A stretch of DNA of 64,000 bases from Amoebophrya sp. A120 (GCA_905178155.1 CAJINV010000003.1:3649378-3713377); one strand, 5' to 3'; shown: positions 47,101 through 58,164, numbered from the stretch's first letter. Translations and numbers: made by a program. The notes: a model not told the origin generated them from the sequence alone.

Positions 47101-50100
47101 GGCGTCCGCCACCCGCTGCCCCGCTTCCTTCTGCAACCGCACGGCGGTGTTGTACTCCGCGATCGCCTCCGCCTTGCCCACGTACGCCTCGCCCTCTTCG
47201 CGCAGGATCTTTTCGTTCCCGAGCTTCTCGTTCACCTTCGTGACGTTCGCCCCGCAGGCTTCCGCGTTCACGCCCGCCTCCCCGCAGTGCTCCTCCACCT
47301 CGGCTTCCCGGGTTTGCTCCCCGGGTAACGGCGTGCTGGCGTCGACGTCTGGAGAAACGGACGCAAGTGGTGGTTGGCCCGCGGCCGCGGCGGCAGCACC
47401 TTCAGTGCCATTGTTCTCGGTCGCATTACCGCTACTTGTCACGTTCGAGACGTCCTGCTGCAGAAACGAGACCTGTGCGGCCGGCGCCGGCGGAGGCAGG
47501 TCGGGATCAATCTTGGCCTCCCGATTAGCGGGGAAGGTCACTCCCGCGCTTTCGCCCCGATCGACCACTTCCTCCAGCACACCAGTGGCGTTCGCCACAT
47601 TCTTCTCCGCGATCTTCGTCCGCGCTTCGCTCTGCTGCAGCACAACGCGGCTGGCCGCGATCTCGCTTTCGGCATTCGCGTAGTTATTCTTCGCGTCCAG
47701 GAAGTCCCGGGTCGCCGCTTCCTCGACCTCCATCGCCGTGGCCAGGTCCGCTAGGCTGACGTTCCGCGCGACCTCGCGGTCAACCGCCTTGCGCTCGCGG
47801 GCGGCCACGCGCAGGTCGTGCGAGAGGCGGTTCTGGAAGCGCGCGCACTTGACGCCCCAGGGCTCGCACCCGGACAAATCGAAGTCGTCGTCAAACCAGT
47901 GGGCCTCCTCCTCGATCTCCTCGTCCTGCAACCGGCGCCGCGGATCCTGCGCGGCCGACGCGCGGAGGAGCAGTTTCCGGATGGCGTCCACGGTCATCAT
48001 CATTTCCTTCACCAGCTTCTTCTGCGCCGCGTCGGTGGAGTAGGACGGCAGCGCCTTGGCCTTCTCCACCCGCTCCTGCATGTCGTCCACGATGTCCAGC
48101 ACCTTCCCGAGGTCCGCGCCTACGTCCACGTCCGTCAACGGGTAGGTGCTATTTGCGTCCCCCCACACAAACTTGTCGTACATATTGCCGCCCTTGGCGC
48201 CGACCGCCTTGCGCAGCTGGTCCTTCAAATCCTTGATCTCCTGCTGCAGACTGCCGATCAGGTCGTTCTTGCCCTTCAGGCCGGTGACCTCCTCCTCCGA
48301 CAGTTTTTCGCCCTCGTTGGCGTCCGTCCACCAGGTGAGCGACTCGCGGTTGTACTTCTCCGTCAACTGCCGCAGTTCGCTGCGCAGTATCCTGAGTAAA
48401 AATGTCCCCACACCAGGGTCAAGTTGGCAAATCTGCAACACAAATCTCCAACTTTTGGCTGTTGAGCATGACAAGTTTGGGCTCGTAGTGTGATCCTGTT
48501 TGGCTAGCGCAGCCGCATGACAAATTGACTACCTTATCCTGATTCCAGCATGACAAACTCCCAGGTAGCATTAAAAAGTGGCTGTCTTGGGGCAACGCAT
48601 GAGAAACATTTTCAGCATGCAGATTTGCATTACAACTATGAGGTGCAGACGTTTTTACATAGGATACGCAGCCGCGCGTTGTCAGCCTGGAAGTACTCCA
48701 GATCTTTCTCCGCCGACGCGTAGTCCGACTCCAGCTCCTGCCGCACCTCTTTGTCTTGCGTGTGCTCCTGGCGGTACTCGGTCAGCTCCCCCTCCGCGGC
48801 CGAGAGCTGGTTCTCCAACTCCGTCACGCGGCCCTGCAGAATACGCTCCTTGCCCGACGCGTGCGTCGTGTCCTCGGAATGGTTGTGCTCCTCCAACCCA
48901 AGCTGCGCCTGCACACTCCGCAACTCCGCCGTCAAAGTCGCTACCTGTTTACCAAATGTTCTACTTTTTAGCCGTAAGATTTATTTTCTCGTTGCGTCAC
49001 GACGTGCCCCCGGGAGAGCAGCGGATGCAAGTATCATCTTTAATTAAACCATTCTTACTAGTCTGCTGTAGTACGCTGTCGAAGTCGGGAAAACGCAACA
49101 ACTCGTACCTCTTTTCTAGCTGCCGTAAGCTCGGCCTCGTCTCGCAAACGACGTTCCCTGTTTCGCTTCTCGAGCGCCACGGTCTCGTAGATGATCGACT
49201 GGACCATCGGGTTGCCCGTCTTCATGATTTTCCCAATGTTTTCCTGGACGTCCTTCTGCAAGGAGTCGTCTGTTTTGAAAACAAGAATTGCATGCGACTT
49301 TGCTTTCCATTGTAATGCGGATGCGTCAACAAGTTGCGAAACTACAAAGATGAAACACCGCAGAAATCTTCCTCGCGTACGAAAAAAAACACATACCGAG
49401 CTTTGACGGACTACTGCCAGCTTTCTCTCCTTGGGTTCCGCTTACCGCGGCTTCGTTCAAAACACCCTGCACCTGCTCCCGCATTTTTGCCACCGTTGCG
49501 CGATTGGCACTGAGCTCCGCCGTCATACCCTCGATTTTCTTGGCCATGGCGAGCGCTTCCGCGCGTTGCTGCTGCTCGTGCTCTACGTCTTCCGTTTTCA
49601 GATCGGTGTTCTCTTCCTCCTTCTCCTGCACCTTGCGCTTGAGCTCCGCTAACATCGTCCGCATCTCGCCCACCTGGCGCTGGGATTCCGCAGACGTGTG
49701 CTCCGCGGACCCGGTGCGTTGTCGGAACTGCTGCAACTGCTCCTCGTAAAAGTGCCGCTGCTCCTCGAGATGCGTCGTCAACTCCTCCACCTGTTTCGAT
49801 TGCTGCTGTGCGGTGGTGGTTAGATCACTTTTTTTCCGCTCCAATTTCGCTTCCTGAAAGGTTTTCTCCTCCTTCAGCTGTCGCTGTTCGTCCTGCAGGT
49901 GCTCCACTTCCGCCGTCTCCTTGGCTAGCGTTTGCTTGGTTTCTGATAACTCCTCTTCAACCTTCTTTTTTTGCGCCACTTCCTCCTGCAGGCGGCTGGC
50001 CTGGACCTCGGCGTTCTCCGCGCGGTGCCGGGCGTCCCACAACTGCGCCTGTAATTTCGCTATCCGGCTCGAAAGCTCTGTCGACGCCGCACTCGTCGCC

Positions 50101-52862
50101 CCAGCCGAACTCTCCGTCTGCAGCAACGAAGACTCCTGTCTACTTCTTGCGGTGCTAAAGGGAGACGAAGCTGCTGTTAACTCGGGTTGTACTAGAGGCA
50201 CTGCGAGCCGCGACGTTTCGGGCAACACGGCACTATTGCTGTTAGGCATCATGATCTTGTTCACATGTCCGCCCAGTTCAGCCAAGTTTGTGCTGCTGCC
50301 GGCCGCTAACTCTGCTGCGACCCGCACGCTGCGCTCCAGGTCCGCGGACTCCAGTTCTCGTTTTTCCGCATCGCGCTCCATCTCGGTCTCCCGCAAGAGA
50401 CGCGTGGACTCGCCAAGCGCCGCCTCTAATTTTGCAACTTTTTCCTGCCCCGAGGACAGTTCCGAGAGGTGCTTGCTCAAGTGCTCTTTCTCGCCTAGCA
50501 GTTCCGCGAGTTGCCTCCGCGTTTGTCTCAACTGCTGCCCGGCCAGGTCCCGCTCACTCTTCATCCGCTGCGCTGCCGCGGTCTGCACCTTCGCTTCCCT
50601 CTCCAGAACGCGCTCCAAATCTTGCTGCTTCAACTTCTCCTTCGTGGCCTTTCCATTAGCTACCGCTCGCTCAGCGCCGGCGTGGAACGCGGTTTGCTTC
50701 AGCGCTTCCAGCTCCGACCGCAGCGCCTGGTCTTTCGCCTATCAAATATAAAAATGTCTGGGTCTGGAAGAATCCGAACTTGTGATGCACATTTCAGAAC
50801 ACAGAAAAATCTCTCATGCATGGGTAGCAAAAGCTGCCCACTTTCTGTCACCAAAGTGGGGGATTTGTCATGCGGATTCGGCATTGCGGAAGCTTCTCGA
50901 AACCTGTAATGCTAGAGCTTCCATGCCAGACCTTCTGTGTCATGCAAAAACAGCATGACTCTTCCAGACCCAGACATTTTTACATTTGATATCGCCGCCG
51001 CCTCGTCCAAGGCCGTGGCCGCCGCCTTCTCTACCTGTCGGTGCAGCACCTCCGCGTCTTCCGCTTTCCTCTTTTCCGCTCGCAACTTCGCGTTCTCGGC
51101 CTGCAATTGCTCAATGAACGCAACTTCTTCTGCCGACAAAGAACCCGTGTGGTGGTTGTGCGTATCGGAGAAGAGCTCCAACTGCACAAACGTTGGAAAT
51201 TGGTTTTTCAGTTCCTCTGCTCTGCCGTCCTCGCCCGACTGCTTCAGCAGCATGCGCAGAATGTCCATTTCCGCAGCGAACGCCTCCTTGGCCTTCTGGT
51301 ACATGCCGCGCCCGCGCTCGAGCCGATCGTAGATACCGGGACTCAGGGTCACCGTCCCGTCCGCCTTGATGCCGAGTCCCAACTTGTACAGATCCGTTCC
51401 CAACTGCAAGGCGTGGTTCTTCTCCAGCTTTTCCTTGGTTTCCAGCCAATCGGCGATAACCGCGCTGCGCTTCTATCCTGATTAAAAACGTCCCCACACC
51501 AGAGTCAAGTTGGCAAATCTGCTAGACAAATCACACAGCTTTGGTTGTTTGGCATGACAAGTTTGTCCTCGTAGTGTAATCCTGTTTCGCTAGCTCAGAA
51601 GCATTACAGATCTAGCCTACCATGCTGATTCTAGCATCACAAACTCCAAAACACGAATAGAAAATGCTTCTCATAGGGCTCCGCATCATCATCATCATGT
51701 AGTGGACACCCGCTCCCAGCGCCACAGGTCAAGGATCCCCTCCCCGGGGGGTGGGCGAGGAAGCACTTTCGGCGACCTCAACATACAAAAGCCGAGCGCT
51801 ACCACGGCAAGTCGCCCCAATACAAGTGCCAACCAGTCGGGAGCTACCCACCACACCTGATCAGCACAGCCCGGCCAGCTAGCCGAGCGCGACAGCCGCA
51901 TGAGAAACTTTTTTGGCATGCAGAATTGCATGACAACTCTGGGGTGGGTACGTTTTTACATAGGATAGCTTCGTTGCTTTGTTCAGGCCGAGCGACTCGG
52001 GGCCAGAAACTGGGTCCGCCGCTTGGTCGGACCTGTCCTTGTAGGCCAGGTCGAGCGCGGAGATCCTCTCCTTCAGCTTCCGCTTCGAGTCCTCAATCAA
52101 CTTGTTCCCCGTATCCAGGAGCGCTTCCACCTCGGCCGGCGACATCTGATCGGTAGTCGCGTCCCCGATGGCGCGCCGCTCCGTCTCCGCCAGCGCGAGA
52201 TCGTTGTTGAAGTCTGCGCTTTTGTGATAGTGACCAGGCCGCCGATGATGTTTTTGCGACGGCGACGTACTTCTACTTTCATCGACATCGTCCGCAAGTT
52301 GTGCTGGTAATACAGAGGAGCTGCCGAAAATGGTACCGTCGCTGGCATGGTGGTTCCAGACCTCACCAAGCCAGTCGTAATACTCCTCTTTTTCGGTTTC
52401 CTGTTCGAGCCCGCTCGTGCCTGCCAGCACGCGGCTCTCGCGGCTGCGCAGCTCGGTCTGCAACCGGTACCGCTGCGCGGGACAAGTCTGCGCGCAAGAA
52501 AGCGACTCCTCCACATTCTCGGGGTCTATCTTTACGTTGCACTGCACGTAAATCGCGGTTTTCAGGTCGGGAAACGGATCCGCGAGAGCGTCCAGGGTCC
52601 GGGGCAGGGCAGCACATTGCCCGTTTTCTGTCCTCCTAGTTTTCCGTCGCTTCGCTGACGCCGAAAGTAGAACGGTGTCAGCCTCCTCCTGCAGAAACGA
52701 AGTGCGTGGCCTGCCGCCGCGACTGCGACCACTTGATGTCGCTGGTCGTCGGAACGGCAATTTCGGACGGACGCGGAACACCGGAACCGCGAATGCGGTT
52801 TGCAGACTCAGGAGTGCCGCGGACCATGATGAGGCGGACCTTCTCCTCACGAAATCTGCCAT
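32150..52862 (-). CDS. Giant secreted coiled-coil protein, 13 exons, ~5,987 aa, with LLQ/FLQ motifs
   Basis: Exons: 52862-51968, 51468-50992, 50734-49397, 49269-49109, 48944-48667, 48382-46769, 46551-45968, 45657-45014, 44888-44744, 44430-42077, 41943-34681, 34580-34122, 33901-32150. Their lengths sum to 17,964 nt, exactly 5,988 codons including the stop, and every junction keeps phase. Five of the twelve introns are introner elements; the other seven have GT donors and AG acceptors. The N-terminus has a signal-peptide-like stretch (SWSAALLSLQTAFAVPVFRV). Most of the protein is charged helix and coiled coil with Ala/Thr/Asn-rich linkers, many N-glycosylation sequons and repeated hydrophobic-Leu-Gln motifs. 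Exon 10 holds a globular insert near VRWRVAVTFNVNSTSQEEVE. The end is Cys-rich (FGDSYLCAQQCRVFYP, DLSCHCHQEPMCDEQ). There is no membrane segment. Function unknown; a matrix, extrusome or wall protein processed at the LLQ sites is a hypothesis. Confidence 0.82.
44436..44743. mobile_element. Introner element, family C copy 1 (308 bp)
   Basis: The left end TATTACAATGAAAAATGCCC mirrors the right end, which reads CCCCCACCCCCAAAGTTGCA and its outward ATA terminus, as inverted repeats with a few mismatches. The 5-bp duplication is CGTGG (44431-44435, 44744-44748). It interrupts the giant gene; the join KKAYH|VLVYR is in frame after removal. Confidence 0.92.
45663..45967. mobile_element. Introner element, family C copy 2 (305 bp)
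   Basis: Clearly related to the copy at 44436 over its whole length, including shared internal stretches such as AACATTCGCCCTC and CATGCATGACA. The left terminus is CATTACAATG, so its first base has changed from the usual T. The duplication is CCGTC (45658-45662, 45968-45972). Removal restores AYRSSKT|DVDLQWK in the giant protein. Confidence 0.92.
48388..48666. mobile_element. Introner element, family B copy 1 (279 bp)
   Basis: Starts TATCCTGAGTAAAAATGTCC and ends with the inverse, GACGTTTTTACATAGGATA. The duplication is CGCAG (48383-48387, 48667-48671). It lies in the giant gene; removal gives ADNARLR|SELRQL in frame. Confidence 0.92.
50740..50991. mobile_element. Introner element, family A copy 1 (252 bp)
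   Basis: Starts TATCAAATATAAAAATGTCT and ends with the near-perfect inverse of the same ~32-bp terminus. The duplication is TCGCC (50735-50739, 50992-50996). It lies in the giant gene; removal gives ALDEAA|KDQALR in frame. The terminus also occurs at 60344. Confidence 0.93.
51474..51967. mobile_element. Introner element, family B copy 2, enlarged (494 bp)
   Basis: Shares the family B terminus and the subterminal CCAGAGTCAAGTTGGCAAAT with the 48388 copy. It is about 215 bp longer because of an extra, mostly GC-rich segment (roughly 51685-51895) that the shorter copy lacks. The duplication is GCTTC (51469-51473, 51968-51972). Removal restores LNKATK|RSAVIADW in the giant protein. Confidence 0.92.
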
Positions 52863-53709
52863 GGTATTCCAAGCGCCCCAGCAAACTTCTGCGCCGGCAT
52901 ATTGCGGCCTCACCACCCAAGGTCAATCCCCCAGCGTGACCTCAGATGCATTCTTGATGAAACCGATTTTATCGATGTGCCAAGTCTGCTCTAGTTGTAG
53001 TTGTCTCGTTTTATCGCTTTTCTCTTACTTTTAGTTTACCGCTTCTGTCATACTGGTACCGATGTTACGGCACCAGCGAATGTTCATACCCACCAGCTCA
53101 TACCCACCACCACGACCATTTTGCAATTTTCCGCTCGAAGAAAATTAGAATAAGCAGACTACATTCTCTCGACGTCAACCTGTCGTCAACAATAGGGCCG
53201 TGGGAGTACAACAAGAACCCTTGTTCAACCCGTTTCACAGAACACTTATCTATCAGGAAAAGTGCAGAATTTTCCCTTCTGCTTCTGCATCGAACTGATG
53301 CTGCAAAGACTTTCAGAAAACGCGCAAGGTGATACTGACGGCGAAAGTACCAACTTCTCAACCAAGTGGCTGTGAAACGATCCAACAGATAGAAGTTGAA
53401 ATCCCTTCTCGGAAGATTGATTGCTGTAAAAAGATTGTGAGGATGTGTGTCTCCTTCAGAGAGAGTTCACGCATACGCATTCCGCAAGTGCTACTGGATC
53501 TGCGGCCACGCAGATGAAGCAAGCAACTCCATTCCACTACACCACCGACCGGCATTCTCCGACGCCCGTAGTACCTCCACGATCAGCTCTATCCCTGATA
53601 AAGTCCTGTGTAGAAGTGCCTCCCGTGCCGAAGCCGTGCTTGTGAAGCTCGCACTACATCTCGCATTGTCACAGCCAGCGCCAACTTTTCGCATTTTGGC
53701 GCGAACGCT
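52863..53709. other. Intergenic region
   Basis: About 850 bp between the giant gene's start and the 3' end of the receptor-like gene. Only short frames without domains occur. A short direct repeat (CATACCCACCA / TCATACCCACCAC) lies near 53086-53108. It presumably contains the promoter of the giant gene. Confidence 0.45.
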
Positions 53710-56700
53710 TCACATGTTGTCGAAGTCGAAGTCCTCGTGGTGATGCGCTGAGCCGGCTTTCCGGATGTTGACCGTCCTCTTCCCTTTGCTGTTCTGGATA
53801 AACTGCCCCGCTCGTTGAAAACTGGCGAGCCTTTGGAATTTTTGCGCAGCGCTCAGTTTATGCGTTCCGGCCGGCCCCACCGAGCCTGCGGTATCCACGT
53901 CGGTCCCAACCTGCAGCGCTACTACAGCCTCGGGCGACGCTTCCCCTTCCGGCGCCCCCGCTTGTTGTTGTGCGTTCTCCACCAAAGCAGCATCCTCCTT
54001 ATCGACAATCTCGGCAGCCGGAACCACAACTGTTCCCGCGACCAGTGCTGGATCCATTTCCGTTTGCTCCACTACCGGTTCCGCATTTTTTCCGGACGTA
54101 CGCATGGTGGGCATTTCTGAGTGAAGATTACCCACGGTGCGTTTTCTTTTCAAGCCGATGCCCTTCTGCATCTGCGACGTCAAATTCCCGACGGTGCGCA
54201 TACTTAGCAGCTTCCTACTTCCCAATCCTCCTACAGCATCTTCGTCCTCACCTTCGTCCTTCTCGCTACTGGCTTCGCCCTCGCCCCTGACCTGGGACTT
54301 CTTTCTCTTCTGCGGCTTCTTGCAGCAAAGCCGCCGGCTGACCGCCTTATCGTACCTAATTTCGCAGTAGGAAAGCAGCGCGATTTCGACGACTCCGAGT
54401 ATACCGAGCACCACTAGCAGCGCAATCAGGGCGGTGTTGTTCTCCCCCGAACTAGAGCCGGAAGACACCATGGGCGACGATGCCGCAACTACAGACTGGG
54501 GCAAGTAAACAGACATCGTCCCCACTGTGGGCGTCGCGGTGGCCACACTCGTCGTGACGTTGTTCAGTCCGACCGATTGCAGGGTCGCACTGCTTGCCAC
54601 AGCTGCTTGGAAGGATGAAGTGAATCCCTGCTGAAACGCGGTCGGAGAGCCGGCGCTCAGCTGGGCGACCATCGCCTGCGCCGAAGAGCCCCCGTCGAGT
54701 GCCTCGCTCGCATCAGAAAACCGGATTTCGTAAGCCACCGCGACCGTGACGGTTGATCCGACAGTGACGTTCGCGCCCGTCGTGGCGGTCAACACGCGAA
54801 GCAATGAGGGGCTTTCGATAACGATCGAGAACAAGATCCAGAAAAACCTTGCGCACTCGATTGCCGTGGTCAGAATGCTGTTGGTCGCGGCACAAATGCT
54901 AGTCTTCAACGCGTCCAGGAAGCCGGAGCACACGGAAATACTCGGATCGTTGAGCTTGTCCGTCGAGCCGCAGGCGGTGACAAAGGCGGAATTCCCGGAG
55001 AAGCTCAGCGTCATATTCGTGCCCGCGGAAACAACCGACGCTTCCGCCTCCACCAAGGGGTCGTCCGCGGATCCCCCCGTAGCGGACGTGGCGTTCGTGT
55101 TGTAGAGGTCCCCGATCGAAATGGGAGTGGTCGTCGTTGTTGGGGCGCTCGTTGCGGGGCCCACGTAGGGGGTTGTGGTCGAGGTGGACGTCGTCGTCGT
55201 AGAGCTTGTGGAGGTCGTCGTTGGCGGTGGCGTCGTCGTGCTGGTGGTGGTGTACGTCGAGGTCGTGGTGGTGCTCGTGGTCGTCGTTTCCCGGTAACAC
55301 AAGGTGGCGTGGCGCGAAACCCCGCTGTTGGAGGTGATTTTACTCAGCGCGTTGAAAATGCAGCTCTTACTCGCGCCTTGCCAGCTGTAGCAGCACCCCC
55401 CGAGCGGCAAAAAGTCGTCGTTGCGCGTCAAGTTCGTCGTGGCGTCAAACAGTCCCAGTTCCGAGGCTTTTTCTTCGCACTTTTGCAAGCACTCGTTGCT
55501 CACGGTCACATCTAAGTTCGTCACTTCGCTTGTGAGAGAATGCTCTAATGTGGAATCGGAGCAGTGCAGCGTGTTGGCGAACCCATTCGCGGGGTCCAGT
55601 GATTTCCCCGCCGCGGCGTCGATGGCGCCGCTCCCTAGAGTGCAGGAATAGGGCCACTTGGTTGTGGTGGTAGTCTCGGAAACAGGCATGCACAAACTTG
55701 CATACATGTAGGCGCCACTCGTCTCCTCCAGATCGTCGGTCACGCCCGCGTACCAGCGGCACGTGGAACTGGGTGCGTAATTGTAACAGCACCCGACCGT
55801 GTTTTGGAAGCTGGAGTAGAGATCGCAGAATCTCTGGCAGCTCGACGTGCTGTAGTCGTAGCCGGCGCTGACGAGGTGCGGAAAATTGTGCTGGTAAGCG
55901 GTGTCCTCCGTCGTAGCGGTCCCGGTCAGAGAAGTGGTTTGGTCCGCAAAGGCCGTCAGATTGCACCGTCGGTACGCCTGCATCTCGTAGCACTTGTAGG
56001 CTTCGTTTTCGCAGTTATCCCCGGCGCGCCGATAATCACACTCCGCACACACGCACTCCCCGTATTTTGTCGTCGTGCGCAAGCAGTGGCCGTTGTACTT
56101 CGCCTCCTCGATTGCGCAGTTCTGACAGCTGTTCGTAGTGCTGCTGAACACCTGAAAAAGGATGGGAGCGTGATTCTATGTATGAAGCACCGACTCCGGA
56201 GATCTTCCACAACCGCTACGTAAGAAAGTGCTTCAAATCCATCAAAATGCAAGAAAATAGACCAGAAGTAAGAGGAAGATTTGAAATTCGAAAAAAACGA
56301 CAAAAATCATAAAAACAAAGACGTGTACCTGCCCCGCCCGGCACTGCGTGACAACGGGCTGTATAGCTGTCCACGCTGACGCGAAAACGTACCAGTCGCA
56401 ACAAGGGTCGTAGAGGAAATCGACGCCCGTGGTAAGAGACAAAATCTTATCTGTGTTCCAACCAAATTTGTCGCTGGTGTTCCGCTCGAACTGCAGAGAC
56501 GGCCTCTGTTGGCGCAGCAAAATTGAAGGACCATTTCCGTCGTCCCACTTTAGTTCCGCGGGCCACAGCTCCCACTCTGACTTGGTCCAGCGGTCCATCC
56601 CATCCTTGCTGTAAGCATGCGCACCCCGAATCTTTTTCCGGTTGGAGGTGTGGTCCGTAGACTGCGTGTGCATGATCATGTGCGTGCCCCCCTGTTTGTC

Positions 56701-58164
56701 GATCCACATGAACAGATCCTCAGAATCTTGGAAAAGCGGAACGCCGAGCCGCGTATAGGGCCCACGCCACCACTCGGACGGATCCACGCCCGCCGGGTTG
56801 GAAGAAATCAATAATCCCACGCGCTCCGTGTGGTCGTGCGACGTGTCCGCGTCGCACCTCGTCCCCCGGTAGGCAATCACGGTGGTGCCATTCTCGTGCA
56901 CTACGAAGGACGGGTCCTTCGCGTCGCAGTCCCATTGGTCCAGAGTCCCGCTGTTCATGCCCTTGTGCACGCCGTCTTTCCACCCGTACACCATCTTGAA
57001 TCCCCAGGGGCCGTTCATCCCGGTCGTGGAGTTGTAGATCGCGAGGCCGAACACCCCGTTCTCGCTCCCGGTGGAAAGCATCAGCAGCTCGCTCGGCTTG
57101 GCCGGGTTTTGTTTCACGTCCGCGCGGAAAGGACCCTCCGCCCACTTGGGGTCGCGCATCTCGGTGAACGGGTATTGCAAGGAAACGTCCCCCCTCCCCA
57201 TATTGAAAGCACGTCTGTGATGCAGATTTGCGACCACAAGTCGGGCCTGTCTTGCAAAGAGGCACGCTCAGGCTTTCCGCCACGTCATAAAGGCGGTCTG
57301 TAATGCTGTAAGGCCTACAGGGTAGCCGTCTACCATGCGAAGCGCCTACACCAAGAGGCCCGCGGCTAGACTTAGGATCTGCGTGCAGTCCTCTACTGCA
57401 ACACAAATTTGATTTGTGTATCCAAATCCAGCATCAGAAGTTTCGTTTTGATATGGGGTGGGGAGATTTTTCCTTTTGATAACGGGCCCCACGGGTTCCC
57501 GCCCACGTCGGAGACGAACCTGGTCAGGATCGGTCGTTGCTCAAAGATTGTGTCATTCAAATAGGGGTTATAGGTCGTGGTGAAGTACCAAGGGATGCGA
57601 CCCGCAGTCTGGAAGACGGCGGCGCCCGCGTTCACGTTTTGCTGCGCCGCATTGTAGGCCGGACTCCGCCCCCAGGTGGTGTAAGGATCCACAACATTGC
57701 CCCAGTAGGGAAGATCGCCGGTGGGGTCCGGGCCCCCATCCAAGTACTCCTCGCTGATCACCTTTCCGCCCGTCACGAGATGCCAGCGGTTGTCCGTCGG
57801 TTCGAACCAAACAGTCCCTCCCCAAGTCGGATGGGACGCGTTCATCATCCACAGACCGGGCGCGCTGCGCTTCAACGGAAGTAGATCCAGCTGCGTACAT
57901 TCCGGTCCCCGCCAAGGAATTTTGCACTCGCATTGATACGTCGGAGCGTTGTGATAATCTAGGGTGGACGTGTCAAGCTCACAGAAGCCGTTCCCGTGTC
58001 AAGCTCACAGGGTCGCACGCCGTGAAGTTGTAGTCCCAAAACCCCCACGATGGCCAGCTTGGAACGCTCCGTCTACCGAGGACACAATCATCGCTCACGC
58101 GCTGCGCTGCTACAAGGACGAAGAGGAGCCGCGGTCTCTTTCTGCGCAACATGCACGACCTCAC
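53710..58164 (-). CDS. Receptor-like membrane protein: EGF-like, beta-propeller glycosidase-like, Cys-rich, Thr-rich linker, TM, basic tail
   Basis: Exons are about 58164-57482, 57167-56329 and 56151-53710. The first intron is an introner element; the second is GTACAC...CAG; joins are in frame. The N-terminus has a signal-like stretch (RRKRPRLLFVLVAAQRVSDD). An EGF-like module follows, ending CECKIPWRGPEC. Next is a ~480-residue propeller domain with WMMNASHPTWGGTVWFEPTD, DPYTTWGRSPAYN, KDPSFVVHENGTTVIAYRGT and EDLFMWIDKQGGTHMIMH, resembling GH43/GH32-like folds in protist surface proteins. Then come Cys-rich repeats with CCYNYAPSSTCRW and CCYSWQGASKSC, a Thr-rich linker, and a domain with VAVAYEIRF. 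A membrane helix (TALIALLVVLGILGVVEIAL) and a tail with repeated RTVGNL motifs finish it. Within the EGF module the frame changes near 57999, so the gene is frameshifted or misassembled there. Substrate unknown. Confidence 0.75.
55120..55290 (-). repeat. Thr-rich low-complexity coding repeat
   Basis: Minus-strand coding for a linker of almost pure Thr with Ser and Pro (runs such as TTTTSTYTTTSTTTPPPTTT), built from degenerate ACC/ACG triplets. It is probably an O-glycosylated stalk between the Cys-rich module and the membrane-proximal domain. Expected to be length-variable. Confidence 0.7.
57173..57481. mobile_element. Introner element, family D (309 bp)
   Basis: The left terminus TATTGCAAGGAAACGTCCCC pairs imperfectly with the right terminus (reverse complement TATCAAAAGGAAAAATCTCC), followed by further pairing around CCCCATAT. 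The duplication is ACGGG (57168-57172, 57482-57486). It lies in the propeller domain; removal gives GNPWGP|FTEMRDPKW in frame. Confidence 0.9.

Noticed and set aside
48388-51967. Inverted repeats as CRISPR or rho-independent terminators
   Set aside because: The repeats are terminal, paired once per element, flanked by 5-bp duplications and inside eukaryotic exons.
54800-54860. Possible 36-nt intron in the membrane-proximal domain (ARFFWILFSIVIES)
   Set aside because: GT and AG are present, but the length is too short and the frame stays open and plausible without splicing.
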